Shown here piece after piece: positions 44,366 through 54,235 of a DNA stretch of 64,000 nt. The position numbers were made by a program, and so were the translations under genes. A model generated the notes under the pieces. It searched no databases, was not told the DNA's origin, and saw only the letters and a program-made list of their open reading frames with translations. Source of the stretch: Capsicum annuum (lineage: Eukaryota; Streptophyta; Magnoliopsida; Solanales; Solanaceae); NCBI RefSeq assembly GCF_002878395.1, contig NC_061119.1, positions 11,337,919 through 11,401,918 on the forward strand. The letters run 5' to 3'. Within the stretch, counting starts at the first letter, position 1, and the number at the start of each line of letters is the position of its first letter.

Positions 44366-44612
44366 CATATATAATATTTAAAGTATGTATATATTTATTG
44401 GTTTGTTTTTAAATTTTTTGATATTAAAACCTAATCAAATGAAATGTTATCGGTTGTAAACTTTGAAACAAAATCAAATCAATTTGACTCGATTTATCGC
44501 TTCGGATCAGTTTTTCGACCTCATTTGAACACCCCTAGCACTATTTAAGAAGAGCTTCAGGAGAATCAAAAAGGTAATATTGAAAAATTACTTTTTCATT
44601 TATGTCCTTAAA
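44366..44612. other. AT-rich spacer, no feature seen
   Basis: No ORF, terminal repeat or RNA gene is recognisable between the copia LTR and the first Stowaway-like element. Confidence 0.4.
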
Positions 44613-44877
44613 TACTTCCTATTCATTTTTATTTGTCACGTTTTGACCTGACACGTCCATTAAGAAAATAATAATTAATATGACTATTTTACCATATTAC
44701 CCCTATTAATTGATATTTAGCATTAGGTATTTGAAAAATAATTTTGAAGAATAGTAGTTAATGTTAAGGGTAAAACATAAAAAAATAATTATTTTTTCTT
44801 GATATGCTATAAGTGAAGAGTAAAACTGAAAAATTCTTTTTGAAATAGTGGACAAGTAAAAATAAATAAAGAAAATA
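44613..44877. mobile_element. Stowaway-like MITE
   Basis: Ends TACTTCCTATTCATTTTTAT...(TTGTC) and, on the complement of the right end, TATTTTCTTTATTTATTTTT then ACTTGTCC: imperfect inverted repeats of about 28 bp bounded by TA. 265 bp, AT-rich, non-coding. The CTTCCT..TTTGTC end is that of Stowaway (Tc1/mariner) MITEs in dicots. Confidence 0.65.
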
Positions 44878-44940
44878 CTTTTCATAAGAAGTGTGTCACA
44901 CCCCAATAATTTACTTAGTCTGTTGGACCAGAGAGAGTAG

Positions 44941-45309
44941 TACTTCCTCCTTCCATATTTATTTGTCCATTACGCTAAAATAGTTGTTCAAATTTAGTTG
45001 TTCAGTTTTAAAAAATTTTAAAGTAGTTTCTCATTTTGCGTCTATTTTACTCTTTTTTATTAAATATTTTTATTTTCATAATTTAGATTACTTGTAATTA
45101 ATAAGGAGATACATTCACATAGCTTTTTATTTAGTATATTTTTAAGGATTGTGCCAAGTCAAATATACACAAGTAAAAATGAACTTATAATAGTAAAAAT
45201 TTAGATATTAAAGTATCATTAATAAGGTTAGTTAGTAAATACACTGTTATTTAAAAATTTTTCAAAGATATGTAATGTCAACATGAGTCAAGTAATAGAG
45301 ACGGAAGTA
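44941..45309. mobile_element. Stowaway-like MITE
   Basis: Left end TACTTCCTCCTTCCATATTT, right end GAGACGGAAGTA. Terminal TACTTCC/GGAAGTA include the TA duplication (44941-44942 and 45308-45309). 369 bp, non-coding. The CTCCCTCCGTCC-like end consensus identifies Stowaway. Confidence 0.75.
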
Positions 45310-45429
45310 GAAGTTGCCAAACTAGAAGTTTAAAGCATCATTAGTAAAGTAAGTTTAGTAAAATCTACCTATATTTAAAGATTTCTTAAAGCATGTCAGG
45401 TCAACGGGGCCAAGTAACATAAAACAAAA

Positions 45430-45725
45430 GTAGTAATAGTCAATTTATTAGATGTTTGATCATGAAAATTTTTTTTAAAATAATTTTATTTTAAATTTTT
45501 GAAGTTAGAGTTGTGTTTGGCCATATCTTTGTGAAAATGATTTTTAGAATTTAAAATGCTTAAATATAACTAAAAAGTGAAAAACTAAAAATAAGTATTG
45601 GATTATTTTTACTTTTTCATATACAACTTCAAGTTGTATTTGAAAGTTTTATGGCCAAGTAATAATTTTTTAATAAGTGAAATAATTTTCAAAAAAATAA
45701 AAATTTCTTATGGTCAAATGGTACC
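45430..45725. mobile_element. Fold-back MITE with TTTGGCCAT/ATGGCCAAA arms
   Basis: Contains GTGTTTGGCCATATCTTTG (45510) and, facing it, TTTTATGGCCAAGTAA (45645) and CTTATGGTCAAATGG (45705), with inverted AT-rich arms between (TTCAAGTTGTATTTGAAAG). Similar fold-back units are at 53890-54235 and 60897-61222. Common in Solanaceae introns; superfamily unresolved. Confidence 0.55.
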
Positions 45726-45773
45726 TTAGAGTTTCAAAGTATTATTATAAGATTAATTTAATAATATACACCT

Positions 45774-45998
45774 TGTTATAATATTTATGTATATCAAATG
45801 TAGTAAATGTCTATCAAGATTTATCAAGATCTAGTTGATATCTATCAGGATTTGAAGTATCTGTCTTTTACTCAGAAACTAAGAGTAAATTTCCCTATAA
45901 ATAGAAGGGGTTCTTCATTGTAAATCATCTCTCAAGAAAAATAACAATTACTCTCTCTATTCTCTCTACTTCTCTTTATTCTTTATTGTTTTATAACA
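45774..45998 (+). mobile_element. Solo copia LTR
   Basis: TGTTATAATATTTATG ... TTGTTTTATAACA, 225 bp, related along its length to 44109-44365 (TAGTAAATGTCTATCAAGAT, CCTATAAATAGA, TTCTTCATTGTAAATCATC). No internal region on either side. No clear 5-bp duplication (CACCT left, TACCA right). Confidence 0.8.
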
Positions 45999-46248
45999 TA
46001 CCATTAAAAAAAAAAAATAACGGATGTTTAAAATCATCATAGACCAAATAATATGGAATGGAGGACTACAAGTGTCGATAGTAAATAAATGATAAACACA
46101 CACGCGCGCACACATATATATATATCATAACTGATTGAACTGTTTTTTATAAGGTAATTTTTTAATGTTAATTGTGTACATGGATAAAAAACTTAAATGC
46201 TAAAATTAATTATTATTATTATTATAGTATATACATTTTTATTTCATT

Positions 46249-46348
46249 NNNNNNNNNNNNNNNNNNNNNNNNNNNNNNNNNNNNNNNNNNNNNNNNNNNN
46301 NNNNNNNNNNNNNNNNNNNNNNNNNNNNNNNNNNNNNNNNNNNNNNNN
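46249..46348. other. Assembly gap (100 N)
   Basis: One hundred N, the usual placeholder for a gap of unknown size. Open frames reported across it are not real. It lies near the outer end of the gypsy 3' LTR. Confidence 1.
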
Positions 46349-47470
46349 CAATATCAACATTTCTCAATTTGCCATCCAACTCTCATTTAAAGGTACTTGA
46401 GACATCAACCCATAGTAGGGATATAGAATTTCTAATATCAACTATAAATTCCTAATAAGGAAATAGTGGAATGATAGTATAAATCAAGGCTTAACAAATT
46501 AAATCATCTTACTCTCATAATCAAATACTTTTTGGACATAATTCCACCTCAACATCATACACATATCGGATGACATAATCCCATAGCTCATGGATAATAA
46601 TATAAGATATAAAATCATATTTCCAATTCATGATAAAAACATGTAAAATCTTATGTCAATGTAATTTAACAAAAATACCGGGCACAAGATCAAAAGGATA
46701 ATCTTGTTCAAAGCCCCACATACCTAAAAATGGAAGATGAATATGAACTTCCGACTCTGGAACTTTATTCACGAAAATAAAGGGTGCTTCTTGAAGCCCT
46801 TAAAATGATCAACTCGAATCCCAAATCAATTTGAAATTTCTACGGTTCAATCAAGAGACATAGAAGGATGAAATTTGGAGTAGTAGGGTTGGGGTTTGAA
46901 CCTTAGGAAATTTTGGAGAAAAATGAGCTATTGAATGCTTTTAATGGACTTAAATCCATGGTTTACCCAGATGGATTGGAGTGGGAATGACCAAAATACC
47001 CTTAAAAATTAAATAATGTCAAATCTGTCCTTTGGTGGACTATTTTGATAGGCTGAAGTAGATCGACCATAACGTTTTTCTCCGATGGCCAAATTGGATG
47101 AAACCAATTTCATTAGAAAGAGGACTTTCAGAGCTTTATGTTGATATATAGTAGCTCACCCAGATCATTGTGTACAAGGAGTTATGATCGTTTGAAGTTG
47201 ACCCTAAAATTCGCCTGGCCTCAGTATTTTTTTCCTGCACATTTACTGTTCACCACTATTCACGATTAGATCGGAATGATCATAACTCATCGCTTGAGTG
47301 TCCGTTTTGGATGATCCACATATCTTTGGAAAGATTATTTGATGCTCTACGCGATGACGGGTTGAATATCCAGAAATTCTATACAGAAAAATTATTAATC
47401 ACGATAAAGAATAGAATTCAACACATTTTCGTCCGAGATCTTAACGGAAAATTTTTTCGGGGCATCACAT
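46349..47470 (-). repeat. 3' LTR of the minus-strand chromodomain gypsy element (outer end in or near the gap)
   Basis: On the complement, a polypurine tract CCAAGGGGGAGATGATG (47470-47486) is followed by TGATGCCCCGAAAAA, the typical start of a gypsy LTR. The DNA below to the gap is non-coding, with phrases such as TTTCTCCGATGGCCAAATTG and GACCAAAATACCC that are frequent in plant gypsy LTRs. The outer boundary cannot be placed because of the gap and because the 5' LTR is missing. Confidence 0.65.
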
Positions 47471-47642
47471 CATCTCCCCCTTGGGAACATTCATCCTCGA
47501 ATGTTTATAGGTAGGTCAAGAATGCTATAAAAATGAGTATATAGAGAAAAATCATCTTGCCCAAGCATATACTCCATTCTAGATTTTTTTGGATATCCTA
47601 GAAAACACACAAGCCAAGATAAACATAGCAATAAGGATTAAA
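47471..47642 (-). promoter_or_regulatory. Polypurine tract and 3' untranslated region of the gypsy element
   Basis: GGGGGAGATGATG on the complement, preceded by AACATTCGAGGATGAATGTT, a conserved pre-PPT stretch of plant chromoviruses. It primes plus-strand synthesis. Confidence 0.7.
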
Positions 47643-49063
47643 TCAAAAGAGAACGATACCTTTGACATGCTCAAGATTCGTAGAAAAGAGGTGGGGATAT
47701 TTGGCGTGCATATCCACTTCGGCTTCCCAAGTATCACTCTCCATGGATTGATTTCGCCAAAGCACTTTAACCAAAGGAACTTTCTTGTTTCTTAGCCTAC
47801 AAACTTGAAAGTCAAAAACCTCAACCAGAATCTCTTCATATGAAAGAATATCTTGAATACCTGAGCTTTCGGAAGGATCAATCACAACAGAATCACCAAT
47901 AGACTTCTTAAGCATAGAAACATGGAAAACCGGATGGACGTTAGATAACTCCGCGGGCAATTCAACCTTATACGCTACCTTCCCAATGCGATCCACAATC
48001 TTGTAGGGACCAATGTAACGGGAACTTAGTTTTCCTTTCTTCCCAAATCTCTTCACCCCTTTCATGAGTGAAACTTTTAAGTACACTAAATCACCAACAT
48101 CAAATTCAAGGTCTTTCCTCCTTACATCTGCGTATGATTTTTGATGACTTTGGGCGGTTTTCAACCTTTCCCAAATTAATTTAACCTTCTCTATGGCCTC
48201 GAACACCGCATCCGGTCCAGTCGCGATAGCCTCACCAACTTCAAACCAACCAATGGGTGATCTACACCTTCTACGATACAAAGCTTCAAACGGGGCCATT
48301 TCAATAGTAGCATGAAAACTGTTATTGTAAGCAAACTAGATTAATGCTAAGTGCTCATCCCAACTACCTTTAAAATCAAGCACACAAGCCCTCAACATAT
48401 CTTCTAAAGTCTGAATGGTCCGCTCGTCTTGACCATCTGTTTGCGGATGGAAAGCAGAATTTAAATAAATTTGGGTACCGAGACCCTTCTGAAAAGATTT
48501 CCAAAACTGAGAGGTAAACTGAGTACCTCTGTCAAAAATAATAGCCAAAGGGATTCCATACAGTCTGACGAGTTCCCGAATATATATTCTAGCATAATCT
48601 TCAGTTGTATACGATGAATGCACAGGCAAGAAATGAGCTGATTTCGTCAGCCGATCTACGACAACCCAAATCGAATCATGTGGCGACGAGAAGGAGGCAA
48701 ACTAATAATGAAGTCCATATTCACTTCTTCCCACTTCCAAGTAGGAATGCTAAACTCTTGCATCACGCCACTGGGCCTTTGATGCTCTATTTTAACCTGT
48801 TGACACGTGGAACATTTCACCACAAATTCTGCTATGTTCCTCTTCATATCGTTCCACCAATAAATTTCTCGCAAATTATGGTATATCTTGGTAGCACCAG
48901 GATGGATGGAGTATCGCATACCATGCGCTTCTGCCATAATCCTTTGCTTCAAGTTATCAACATTAAGAACACATAATCTTTCTCGGAGTCTCAAAATGCC
49001 ATCTCCCCTTTGGGAGAAAAGCTCCACCTTTTGGTCTTTAACTGACTCTTTTAACCTGACCAA
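47643..49063 (-). pseudogene. Gypsy integrase with chromodomain
   Basis: In three frames: HHCC zinc domain (HGMRYSIHPGATKIYHNLRE ... CSTCQQVK, 49063-48656), core (VNMDFIISLPPS; then, from 48629, LAIIFDRGTQFTSQFWKSFQ and HPQTDGQDERTIQTLEDMLR) and C-terminal domain (48299-47643: RFGKKGKLSSRYIGPYKIVD, HPVFHVSMLKK). The end, SYEEILVEVFDFQVCRLRNK ... WRNQSMESDTWEAEVDMH, is a group II chromodomain, which guides Tekay-type elements to heterochromatin. Frame changes near 48645 and 48320 break it. All catalytic acidic residues are visible. Confidence 0.9.
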
Positions 49064-50460
49064 AGTAGGATCCCTGTCTTGCTTCTCCTTTACTTCCTAA
49101 ACTAAAGAGGATTCGGAACCGCTTTGCACTCATATACTACCCTCAGCATCACCAAATAACCTAACCCCCAATCTAGCCAAACGATGTACCTCACGGGCCA
49201 ACTCCTTCTTACCAATCTCCACATGTGCTATGCTACCCATGGACTTTCGACTAAGGGCATCTACTACTACATTGGCCTTGCCCGAATGATATAGCACGCT
49301 CATATCATAATCTTTCAACAGTTCTAACCATCGTCTCTGCCTAAGATCCAACTCCTTTTGGGTGAATACAAACTGCAAGCTCTTATGGTCCGTGAATACG
49401 TCGACATGGACACCATACAAATAATGTCTCCAGATTTTCAAAGCAAAAACCACGGCAGCTAATTCAAGGTCATGGGCAGGATAATTTTTCTCGTGAGGCT
49501 TTAGTTGCCTGGAAGCATAAGCTATAACCTTGCCCTTTTGCATCAATACATAACCCAAACCAACTCTGAAAGCATCGCAATACACCATAAAACCATCAAC
49601 ACCGTCAGGCAAAGTCAACACAGGGGCTGAAGTGAGTACAGTCTTCAACTCCTGAAAACTCTTCTCACAAGATTCAGACCACAGGAACTTCACTTTCTTT
49701 TGGGTCAAACGGGTTATAGGAGACGCAATAGATGAAAACCTTTCAACAAAATGACGATAATAACCAGCTAGACCCAAGAAACTTCAAATATCAGAAGGAT
49801 AAATAGGTATAGGCGAACTCTTTATAGCCTCTATCTTTTGAGGATCAACTCTAATACCTTCGAAAGAAACAACATGACCCAAGAAGGCTACAGAGTTCAG
49901 CCAGAACTCACACTTACTGAACTTAGCATACAATCGATGAGTTCAAAGAGTTTCCAACACGATTCGAAGATGATCCACATGATCACCCCACTTCGGGAGT
50001 AAATAAGAATATCATCAAGGAACACTATTACAAATAAATCCAGATATGGACGAAATACACTGTTCATAAGATCCATGAAAGCCACTGGAGCATTAGTTGA
50101 CCCGAAAGACATCACTAGAAATTCAAAATGACCGTAACAGGTTTGGAAGGCTGTCTTGGGGATATCACATTCCCTAACCTTAAGTTGGTGATAACTGGAT
50201 CTAAGGTCTATCTTCGAAAAGTAGCTCGCACCTTGCAATTGATCAAATAAATCATCAATTCAAGGAAGCAGATATTTATTCTTGATAGTAACCCTATTAA
50301 GCTGTCGGTAATCAATACATATCCGCAAAGAACCATCTTTCTTATGCACAAACAGGACAGGTGCACCCCACGGGGACACACTAGGTCTAATAAAGCTTTT
50401 GTCTAAAAGATCTTTCAATTGCTCCTTCAACTCTTTAAGTTCCGCGGGAGCCATGCAATA
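49064..50460 (-). pseudogene. Gypsy reverse transcriptase-RNase H
   Basis: [22 protein letters not shown] (50300s), [20 protein letters not shown] (50238 on) and [15 protein letters not shown] (FLDD catalytic motif intact). RNase H (49777-49130): [60 protein letters not shown] and [20 protein letters not shown]. Frameshifts near 50250, 49990 and 49780 and a stop near 49120 break the ORF. It is much better kept than the plus-strand gypsy at 11-15 kb. Confidence 0.9.
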
Positions 50461-51062
50461 TGGAGAAATAGAAATAGGCTGAGTATCGGGAAGAAGGTCA
50501 ATCCCAAACTCTATCTCTCTATCAAGAGGTACTCCAGGGAGATCTTCGGAAAAGATATCAAGAAATTCATTAACAACATTAATTGACTGAATAGTCGGGG
50601 TTTCAGACTTAGTGTATTTAACCCGAACCAAATGGTGGATGCAGCCCTTGGAAATCAACTTCCTAGCTTTGAGATAGGATATGAAACGACCCTTAGGAAT
50701 CACAGAACTCCCGGACCATTCAAGGATAGGTTCATCAGGAAACTTAAACTTGACCACACAGGCACGACAATCAATAGATGCATTGCATGATGAAGCCAAT
50801 CCATACCCAGAATGATATCAAAGTCAACCATATCTATCTCAATCAAATCAGCATACATAATCTGATGAAATACAGTAATGGGACATTTTTTATACACCCA
50901 CTTAGCAATGACAGACTCTCCTACCAGAGTAGAAACTAAAATAGGCTCAGAAATTAGTCCAGGATCCATTTCAAAATTTACAGCAACCAGAGGTGTCACA
51001 TAAGAAAAACTCAAACCGAGGTCCATCAACACATAGACATCAAAATAGAAAATACGGAGCAT
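50461..51062 (-). pseudogene. Gypsy protease and PR-RT linker
   Basis: 51062-50760 reads FDVYVLMDLGLSFSYVTPLV, with D-L-G at the active site (family: D-S/P/T-G, so altered), and [11 protein letters not shown], the conserved end. After a frameshift near 50780 the linker continues as [18 protein letters not shown] ... [20 protein letters not shown] and into RT. Confidence 0.85.
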
Positions 51063-51477
51063 ACCAGTGACAACATCGGGAGAGTCCTCCTGCTCCTGAC
51101 GAGGTGGTATAGCATAGAAATGATTCTGGCGTTGTCCGCCAGTAGTACTAGATAAAGCACCCTAAGAAGAAACTGGACGGGCTGCGGGAGGCGGGGCACT
51201 GGTAGCCTGACTCTGGGGACGGGCATCACGACTTCGTTGTCTGGCATACGGGCAGTCTCTAAGTATGTGGCCCAACTTGCCACAACCAAAATAGCCCCGC
51301 TGCCCCATATAACACTCCCCAAAATACGAAGGAGGATGAGGCCAATTGCTTACACTGTCCTGAGATCTGGAAGGTACCGGCCTATTCCCGAGCTCCTGCC
51401 TACCCCGATATATGAGAGCACTAGCTGAGGAAGGCGCAGGTATAAATGGACGTCTCTGAAACTGAGGGTGACTCCCT
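51063..51477 (-). pseudogene. Gypsy gag C-terminal part with zinc knuckle
   Basis: The complement near 51305-51245 reads QRGYFGCGKLGHILRDCPYA, a CCHC knuckle with the first Cys replaced by Tyr. It is flanked by Pro/Arg-rich sequence typical of gag ends. The element stops abruptly near 51477: the rest of gag, the primer site and the 5' LTR are missing. Confidence 0.75.
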
Positions 51478-51769
51478 CAAATATTCACGCATTGGGAACG
51501 TATACTAGTTTGTGTAAAGAAGAAAACTTCTTGTTAAAGTGTCGCCATTGTTAAATCTAAGCAAGTACCGGGTAACTTTGTTCAGTGGGATCTCTCCATC
51601 CACATATACGATTCTGGAACAATGACGTGGTTTACCCCTTTGACTGAGGTTCTAACGGGGTGGAGAGGTAGAGATGAAAGTGTCACCTTAAAATAAAAAT
51701 TCAAGATCTATGGAGACCGTAAGAGCAATTTCTTGTATCTCTTATTCTCTGTTTTTATTGTTATTTGTA
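51478..51769. other. Unassigned DNA, coding-like composition in part
   Basis: The plus frame reads NFVQWDLSIHIYDSGTMTWF then TPLTEVLTGWRGRDESVT over about 45 codons (51568-51700) without a stop, in less AT-rich DNA than its surroundings. I do not recognise a protein on either strand. It might be an exon fragment or part of an unknown repeat. Confidence 0.3.
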
Positions 51770-52215
51770 TCTCTTATTTTTTAAGTTTTAGTGAAACAGG
51801 CATATTCAAAGATATACGTTAGTAAGCTTAAAGATATATATTGTGTACAAGGTTGTTTTGTATGTATCTCACACTATTTTTTGTTTTGATTCAAATATTT
51901 ATACCAAAAATACTTATTTTGTAAAACAACAAATACATTTTAAGCTTTTTGTATATCTGATTTTGTATTATTGTGGATTTATGTATCTTTTGTTATTTCA
52001 GATCTGGGTAATTTCATGCTTAGATACATATTTACACATACATGATACTTTTTTCATTATCTTGAATCTATTGTTATTTGCTTAAGCTTTATATGTATCT
52101 CTTATTTTTAAGTTTTGTGAAATCGGCATACTAAATATACATATTAGAAAGCTTAAAGATACATATAGTGTATGAGGGCTATGTTATATGTATCTCGCAT
52201 TATTTTATTTTTTTA
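51770..52215 (+). repeat. Direct repeat pair of about 140 bp
   Basis: 51770-51905 and 52082-52220 align: TGTATCTCTTATTTTTTAAG, GTGAAAYMGGCATA, AGCTTAAAGATAYATAT, TGTATCTCRCAYTATTTT, AATTCAAWTATTTA. They are separated by about 180 bp. AT-rich, non-coding, upstream of a transposase fragment. Confidence 0.7.
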
Positions 52216-52695
52216 ATTCAATTATTTAGCCCTTGTACGTTATATTGTTAATCCGGAATGACGTAACAACACTGAAATATTCATTGCAATTACTTCAAAC
52301 AAAATCAAGAAAAAATAATAAAAAGATCGTAGGAATCGTTTATAATTGTAAACGAAATATGGAAAAATATGGGATAACAAACAAATTATTTATTTTCATG
52401 GAGTTTTATTCAGTTTTTACCATTATTATTAAGGTTAATTGCTAAATTAAAGGAACTTTAGCCGTTGCAACCCTTAAATTTTGCAAATTAATTTAATTAT
52501 TAAATGTATCTGTAGGATGTATCTCACGTTAGTTATATGTATATTCAACTTCAATATGTTAAAAAATAATATGTATTTTATTGTACAAAAAAAATTAATG
52601 AGAGATACATATATGTACAATCATGCACAATATGTTTCTTTAACACCACTAATATGTATCTTTGGTATGTTGATATCACTAAAACTAAAACACAA

Positions 52696-52697
<2 letters not shown>

Positions 52698-52730
<33 letters not shown>
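52698..52730. repeat. (TA)n microsatellite
   Basis: About 33 bp of alternating TA followed by a CACACA run. Confidence 0.95.
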
Positions 52731-52736
<6 letters not shown>

Positions 52737-52851
52737 ACCCGAATCAGAGATACGAGATGAAGAAAAAATGTATATAGTTAGACCAAATATGTATCTCAGC
52801 CTACTAAAAACAACAAAAATAGAATTACGTAAAACAATAATCAATTTTATG

Positions 52852-53217
52852 TTAAATGCATAATTGAATAAACAAGAGACAAATAACTACTTTTGAAACG
52901 TTAAACAAGATACAATTTTTTTTTGTCAGATCTCTTTTCACATAGAAATTGAAAGAATGCTCAATGGCATACCATGCCATAACTGAAATAACAGTACACT
53001 TGTCCTTGTAGATTTGTCCAACCTTAACTTCACTATTTTTGCAACCTGTAATGATCTTGTTCCCCTTCACATCAAACAACGGCAACGAAATAGAACAATT
53101 AGAATTATAACTAATTAATTCCACAACATCTTCACACGGATTATCCAAACACATTACTGCACCAGCTTTTCCATCAAACAATAACACTGAAATATTAATT
53201 GCAAGTACCTCAAACAA
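52852..53217 (-). pseudogene. MuDR-type (Mutator-like) transposase N-terminal fragment
   Basis: 121 open codons. The middle reads SEVKVGQIYKDKCTVISVMA then WYAIEHSFNFYVKR, which matches the MuDR N-terminal DNA-binding domain pattern (hGQxaxDKxxhxxhhxxYAIxxxFxFxVxRS). The first 65 residues (FEVLAINISVLLFDGKAGAV ...) resemble the region before it. The DDE catalytic part and SWIM zinc finger are absent; the frame ends 40 codons after the motif. No terminal inverted repeats were found nearby. Identification is by motif memory; the fragment is surely not a full gene. Confidence 0.55.
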
Positions 53218-53475
53218 AATTTAAAAAAAAAAATGTAGCAGCCGTTCTATTTGAAAACCAAATTGATAATGGAAGAGAATTTTTTTTAGAAAATGGAATA
53301 AGAAACAAATTACCTATTTTTGTGGGATTTTATTGATCCTCTATCACTATTAGTTAGTTTAATTGTTACATTAGTGGAAATTTAGCCGTTATAGTCCTTA
53401 ATTTATGCAAATTAGTTTACTAACTAAATATATATGTAAGATGTATCTAACATTACTTATATGTATTTTCGATGG

Positions 53476-53889
53476 CTAAAAACTGAGATTTTATGAAAGT
53501 TAATAAAAAGTTGAGATTTTAGGTAAATAGTGATAAACATTTCGGGATATAGGTTAAATATATAAATAAATAAATTATTTTAACTAAGTATAGGTGCTTA
53601 AAATTAGATTAGTGATTAGTGGATTTTGAGGGTTATACTCAAGTTATTGTATTTACACTTCGGCCTTTATTTTTTCCCTCCATTTTCGACATTGCTATTT
53701 CTTCTTCTTCTCGCCATTGTTGCTGCTATTAATGCTTTTCTTCTTCTTTTCTTAACATATTTGTTTTGTATAACCCCCCTTATACATTTGATTTTTTATG
53801 TTTTTATGTTTTTATGTTGAATGCAGGTTTTAGATTAAATAATTGTTTTTAAATTTTTGGTACGGTAGGAATTTTATTTCTTCAATATC
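53476..53889. other. AT-rich DNA, no gene seen
   Basis: A short hydrophobic open frame at 53626-53820 has no family motif and looks like low-complexity CTT-rich DNA (CTTCTTCTTCTCGCC). No repeat ends are recognised. Confidence 0.4.
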
Positions 53890-54235
53890 AACTAATGATT
53901 CATTTGGCCACGAAATCAATAACATTTCACTTTAATTGATATTTTTAAAGTTGAAAATTGAATTAAAATTGTGTTTGATCATAATATTTTTGAGTTAATA
54001 TTTAAAATTTAGATGTATTTTTAAAATAAATACAAAAAGTAAAAATAAATTTTAAAAGAATTAATTCTTTATGAAAAATGGATTATTTTATAAAAAGAAA
54101 AATTTTAATTCTATTGAAAAAATAAATAAAAAAGCACAAAAAGTAAAATAGAAAATCGTGTTTTTTAAAAATTTAAGTATTTCGAAAATATATTTTAAAA
54201 TATTTATGATCAAATAACTATTTCGAAAGAGAGAA
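53890..54235. mobile_element. Fold-back MITE, same type as 45430-45725
   Basis: ATTCATTTGGCCACGAAATC near the left end and AATATTTATGATCAAATAAC near the right, with AT-rich inverted arms between (GTGTTTGATCATAATATTTT against TTTATGATCAAATA). Degenerate; boundaries approximate. Confidence 0.4.

Larger units (their letters stand above)
52255..53475 (+). repeat. Direct repeat pair of about 300 bp flanking the MuDR fragment
   Basis: 52255-52555 matches 53165-53475: AACACTGAAATATTMATTGC, ACAAACAAATTA, TTTTRTGGRRTTTTATT, GGAAMTTTAGCCGTT, TAGGATGTATCTCACRTTA-like. The second copy overlaps the start of the transposase-like ORF, so the first copy is a duplicated 5' end of the same gene. Confidence 0.7.

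Noticed and set aside
46172..46400. Open frames running through 46249-46348
   Set aside because: They cross 100 N and are artefacts.
52578..52863. Three overlapping frames with IYIYIY repeats
   Set aside because: Translation of the (TA)n microsatellite.
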